Assembly: GCA_005798925.1 (NCBI GenBank)
Contig: SYID01000154.1
Span: 1-13,920, forward strand
Direction: 5' to 3'
Source: Verrucomicrobiota bacterium
GTDB lineage: Bacteria > Verrucomicrobiota > Verrucomicrobiia > Opitutales > UBA953
DNA: 13,920 nt
Shown in pieces: positions 13,285 through 13,920 of this stretch (positions are counted from its first letter, which is position 1; every line of letters begins with the position of its first letter). Both the position numbers and the translations under genes were made by a program. Below the pieces are notes generated by a model. It was not told the origin of the DNA. It saw only the letters and a list, made by a program, of their open reading frames with translations, and made no database searches.

Positions 13285-13920
13285 GTGACCCTCAGCCGTC
13301 GCTCGCTCCTCAAGCACGCCCTCCTCGCCGGAGCCTGGTATGGCGCGGTCGGCCGCTCCTTCGCGCAGGCTTCCTCACCCGAAGTGCTCGGCCAAGGCGA
13401 CTTCAAGTATCGCGTCGTCCCAGGCTGGGGCGTGCTCGACGAAAAGACGCCCGTCAATGACTGCCAAGGCCTCGCCCGCACGACCGACGGGCACATCGTC
13501 CTTCTGACTAATCACCTCGCCAATAACGTCATCTTCTACGACGAAGCCGGCAAGCTGGCGCACAAGTGGACCGGACCGAAGTTCCCGGGCGCACACGGTC
13601 TCTCGCTCGTTCGCACGCCGAAGTCCGAGTCGCTCTTCATCACCGACCTCAATCTGCACACGGTGACCCGCTTCGCCCTCTCCGGCCAACAGCTCGGCGA
13701 ATGGCGCCTACCGGCGGATACGGGCAAATACGCCAAGGAGTCCGATTACCGCCCCTCTTGGACCCTGCACCGGGCCGACGGCGAGTTCTACGTCCTCGAT
13801 GGCTACGGCAAGGATTACATCCTGCACTACGCTGCCGATGGCTCGTTCAAGCGCCTCCTCGGGGGTCCGGAAGGCGGCATCGTCCACTGGGGACCGCACG
13901 GCGGCATGATCGACACCGAC
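13285..13920 (+). CDS. Tat-exported NHL/peptidylglycine-lyase-like propeller, 3'-truncated
   Basis: The frame is open to the right edge; 212 residues are visible. The start is GTG at 13285, 4 nt after the NHL stop. It is chosen because it directly precedes a twin-arginine signal (TLSRRSLLKHALLAG, RR at 5-6, cleavage expected after FAQA). The mature part shows propeller strands and turns typical of PVC proteins related to NHL repeats and the lyase domain of peptidylglycine alpha-amidating enzymes: DCQGLARTTDGHIVLLTN, GAHGLSLVRT, SLFITDLNLHTVTRFAL, GEFYVLDGYGKDYILHY and GPHGGMIDTD. The DGYG-KDY and PHG-D motifs fit that group. Activity cannot be assigned from half a protein. The use of Tat here, against a Sec-type signal for the preceding propeller, suggests folding or cofactor loading before export. 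Confidence 0.85.
   Translation, partial: MTLSRRSLLKHALLAGAWYGAVGRSFAQASSPEVLGQGDFKYRVVPGWGVLDEKTPVNDCQGLARTTDGHIVLLTNHLANNVIFYDEAGKLAHKWTGPKFPGAHGLSLVRTPKSESLFITDLNLHTVTRFALSGQQLGEWRLPADTGKYAKESDYRPSWTLHRADGEFYVLDGYGKDYILHYAADGSFKRLLGGPEGGIVHWGPHGGMIDTD

Overview
The window is high-GC bacterial chromosome, most likely from the Planctomycetes-Verrucomicrobia (PVC) group and, on balance, a verrucomicrobial (Opitutae-like) genome. The taxonomic evidence is the family content. There is a PSCyt1/PSCyt2/PSD1 haem-binding protein (DUF1549/DUF1553) directly followed by a Tat-exported DUF1501 protein, a DUF1080 '3-keto-disaccharide hydrolase' family protein, and several secreted beta-propeller proteins. 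Most genes lack a recognisable Shine-Dalgarno sequence. The species assignment is inference; the protein families are read from the sequence.

Layout. (1) 2-895: 3' part of a DUF1080 protein. (2) 1037-3878: an IclR-family regulator, preceded by a near-perfect palindrome that ends 1 nt before its start codon. It is followed after 4 nt by a secreted right-handed beta-helix protein fused to a C-terminal beta-propeller. (3) 3879-4198: a gene-free stretch packed with inverted repeats. (4) 4199-9527: the PSCyt/PSD1 gene and DUF1501 gene, 1 nt apart, a typical PVC pair. (5) 9528-11150: the only minus-strand gene (a secreted Sel1-repeat protein), bracketed by two 67-bp repeats in direct orientation. 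(6) 11151-13920: an SMP-30/gluconolactonase-like protein, an NHL-repeat propeller, and (4 nt later, cut by the window edge) a Tat-exported NHL/peptidylglycine-lyase-like propeller that starts with GTG.

Almost every product other than the IclR regulator carries, or can be expected to carry, an export signal. The region therefore looks like a set of extracytoplasmic carbohydrate-binding, sugar-processing and redox proteins, with one candidate local regulator. No single pathway can be proven from this window. The beta-helix protein and the DUF1080 protein suggest polysaccharide or sugar-derivative processing, the SMP-30 protein lactone hydrolysis, and the PSCyt protein c-type haem binding.

The least ordinary material is between the genes: a family of short elements bounded by GGTAGGG/CCCTACC with two internal hairpins, telomere-like G4/C4 tracts, a nested inverted-repeat block at 3957-4081, and a CATC-rich word family placed just before two start codons. 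No CRISPR array, tRNA, rRNA, transposase, phage gene or recognisable defence system is visible.
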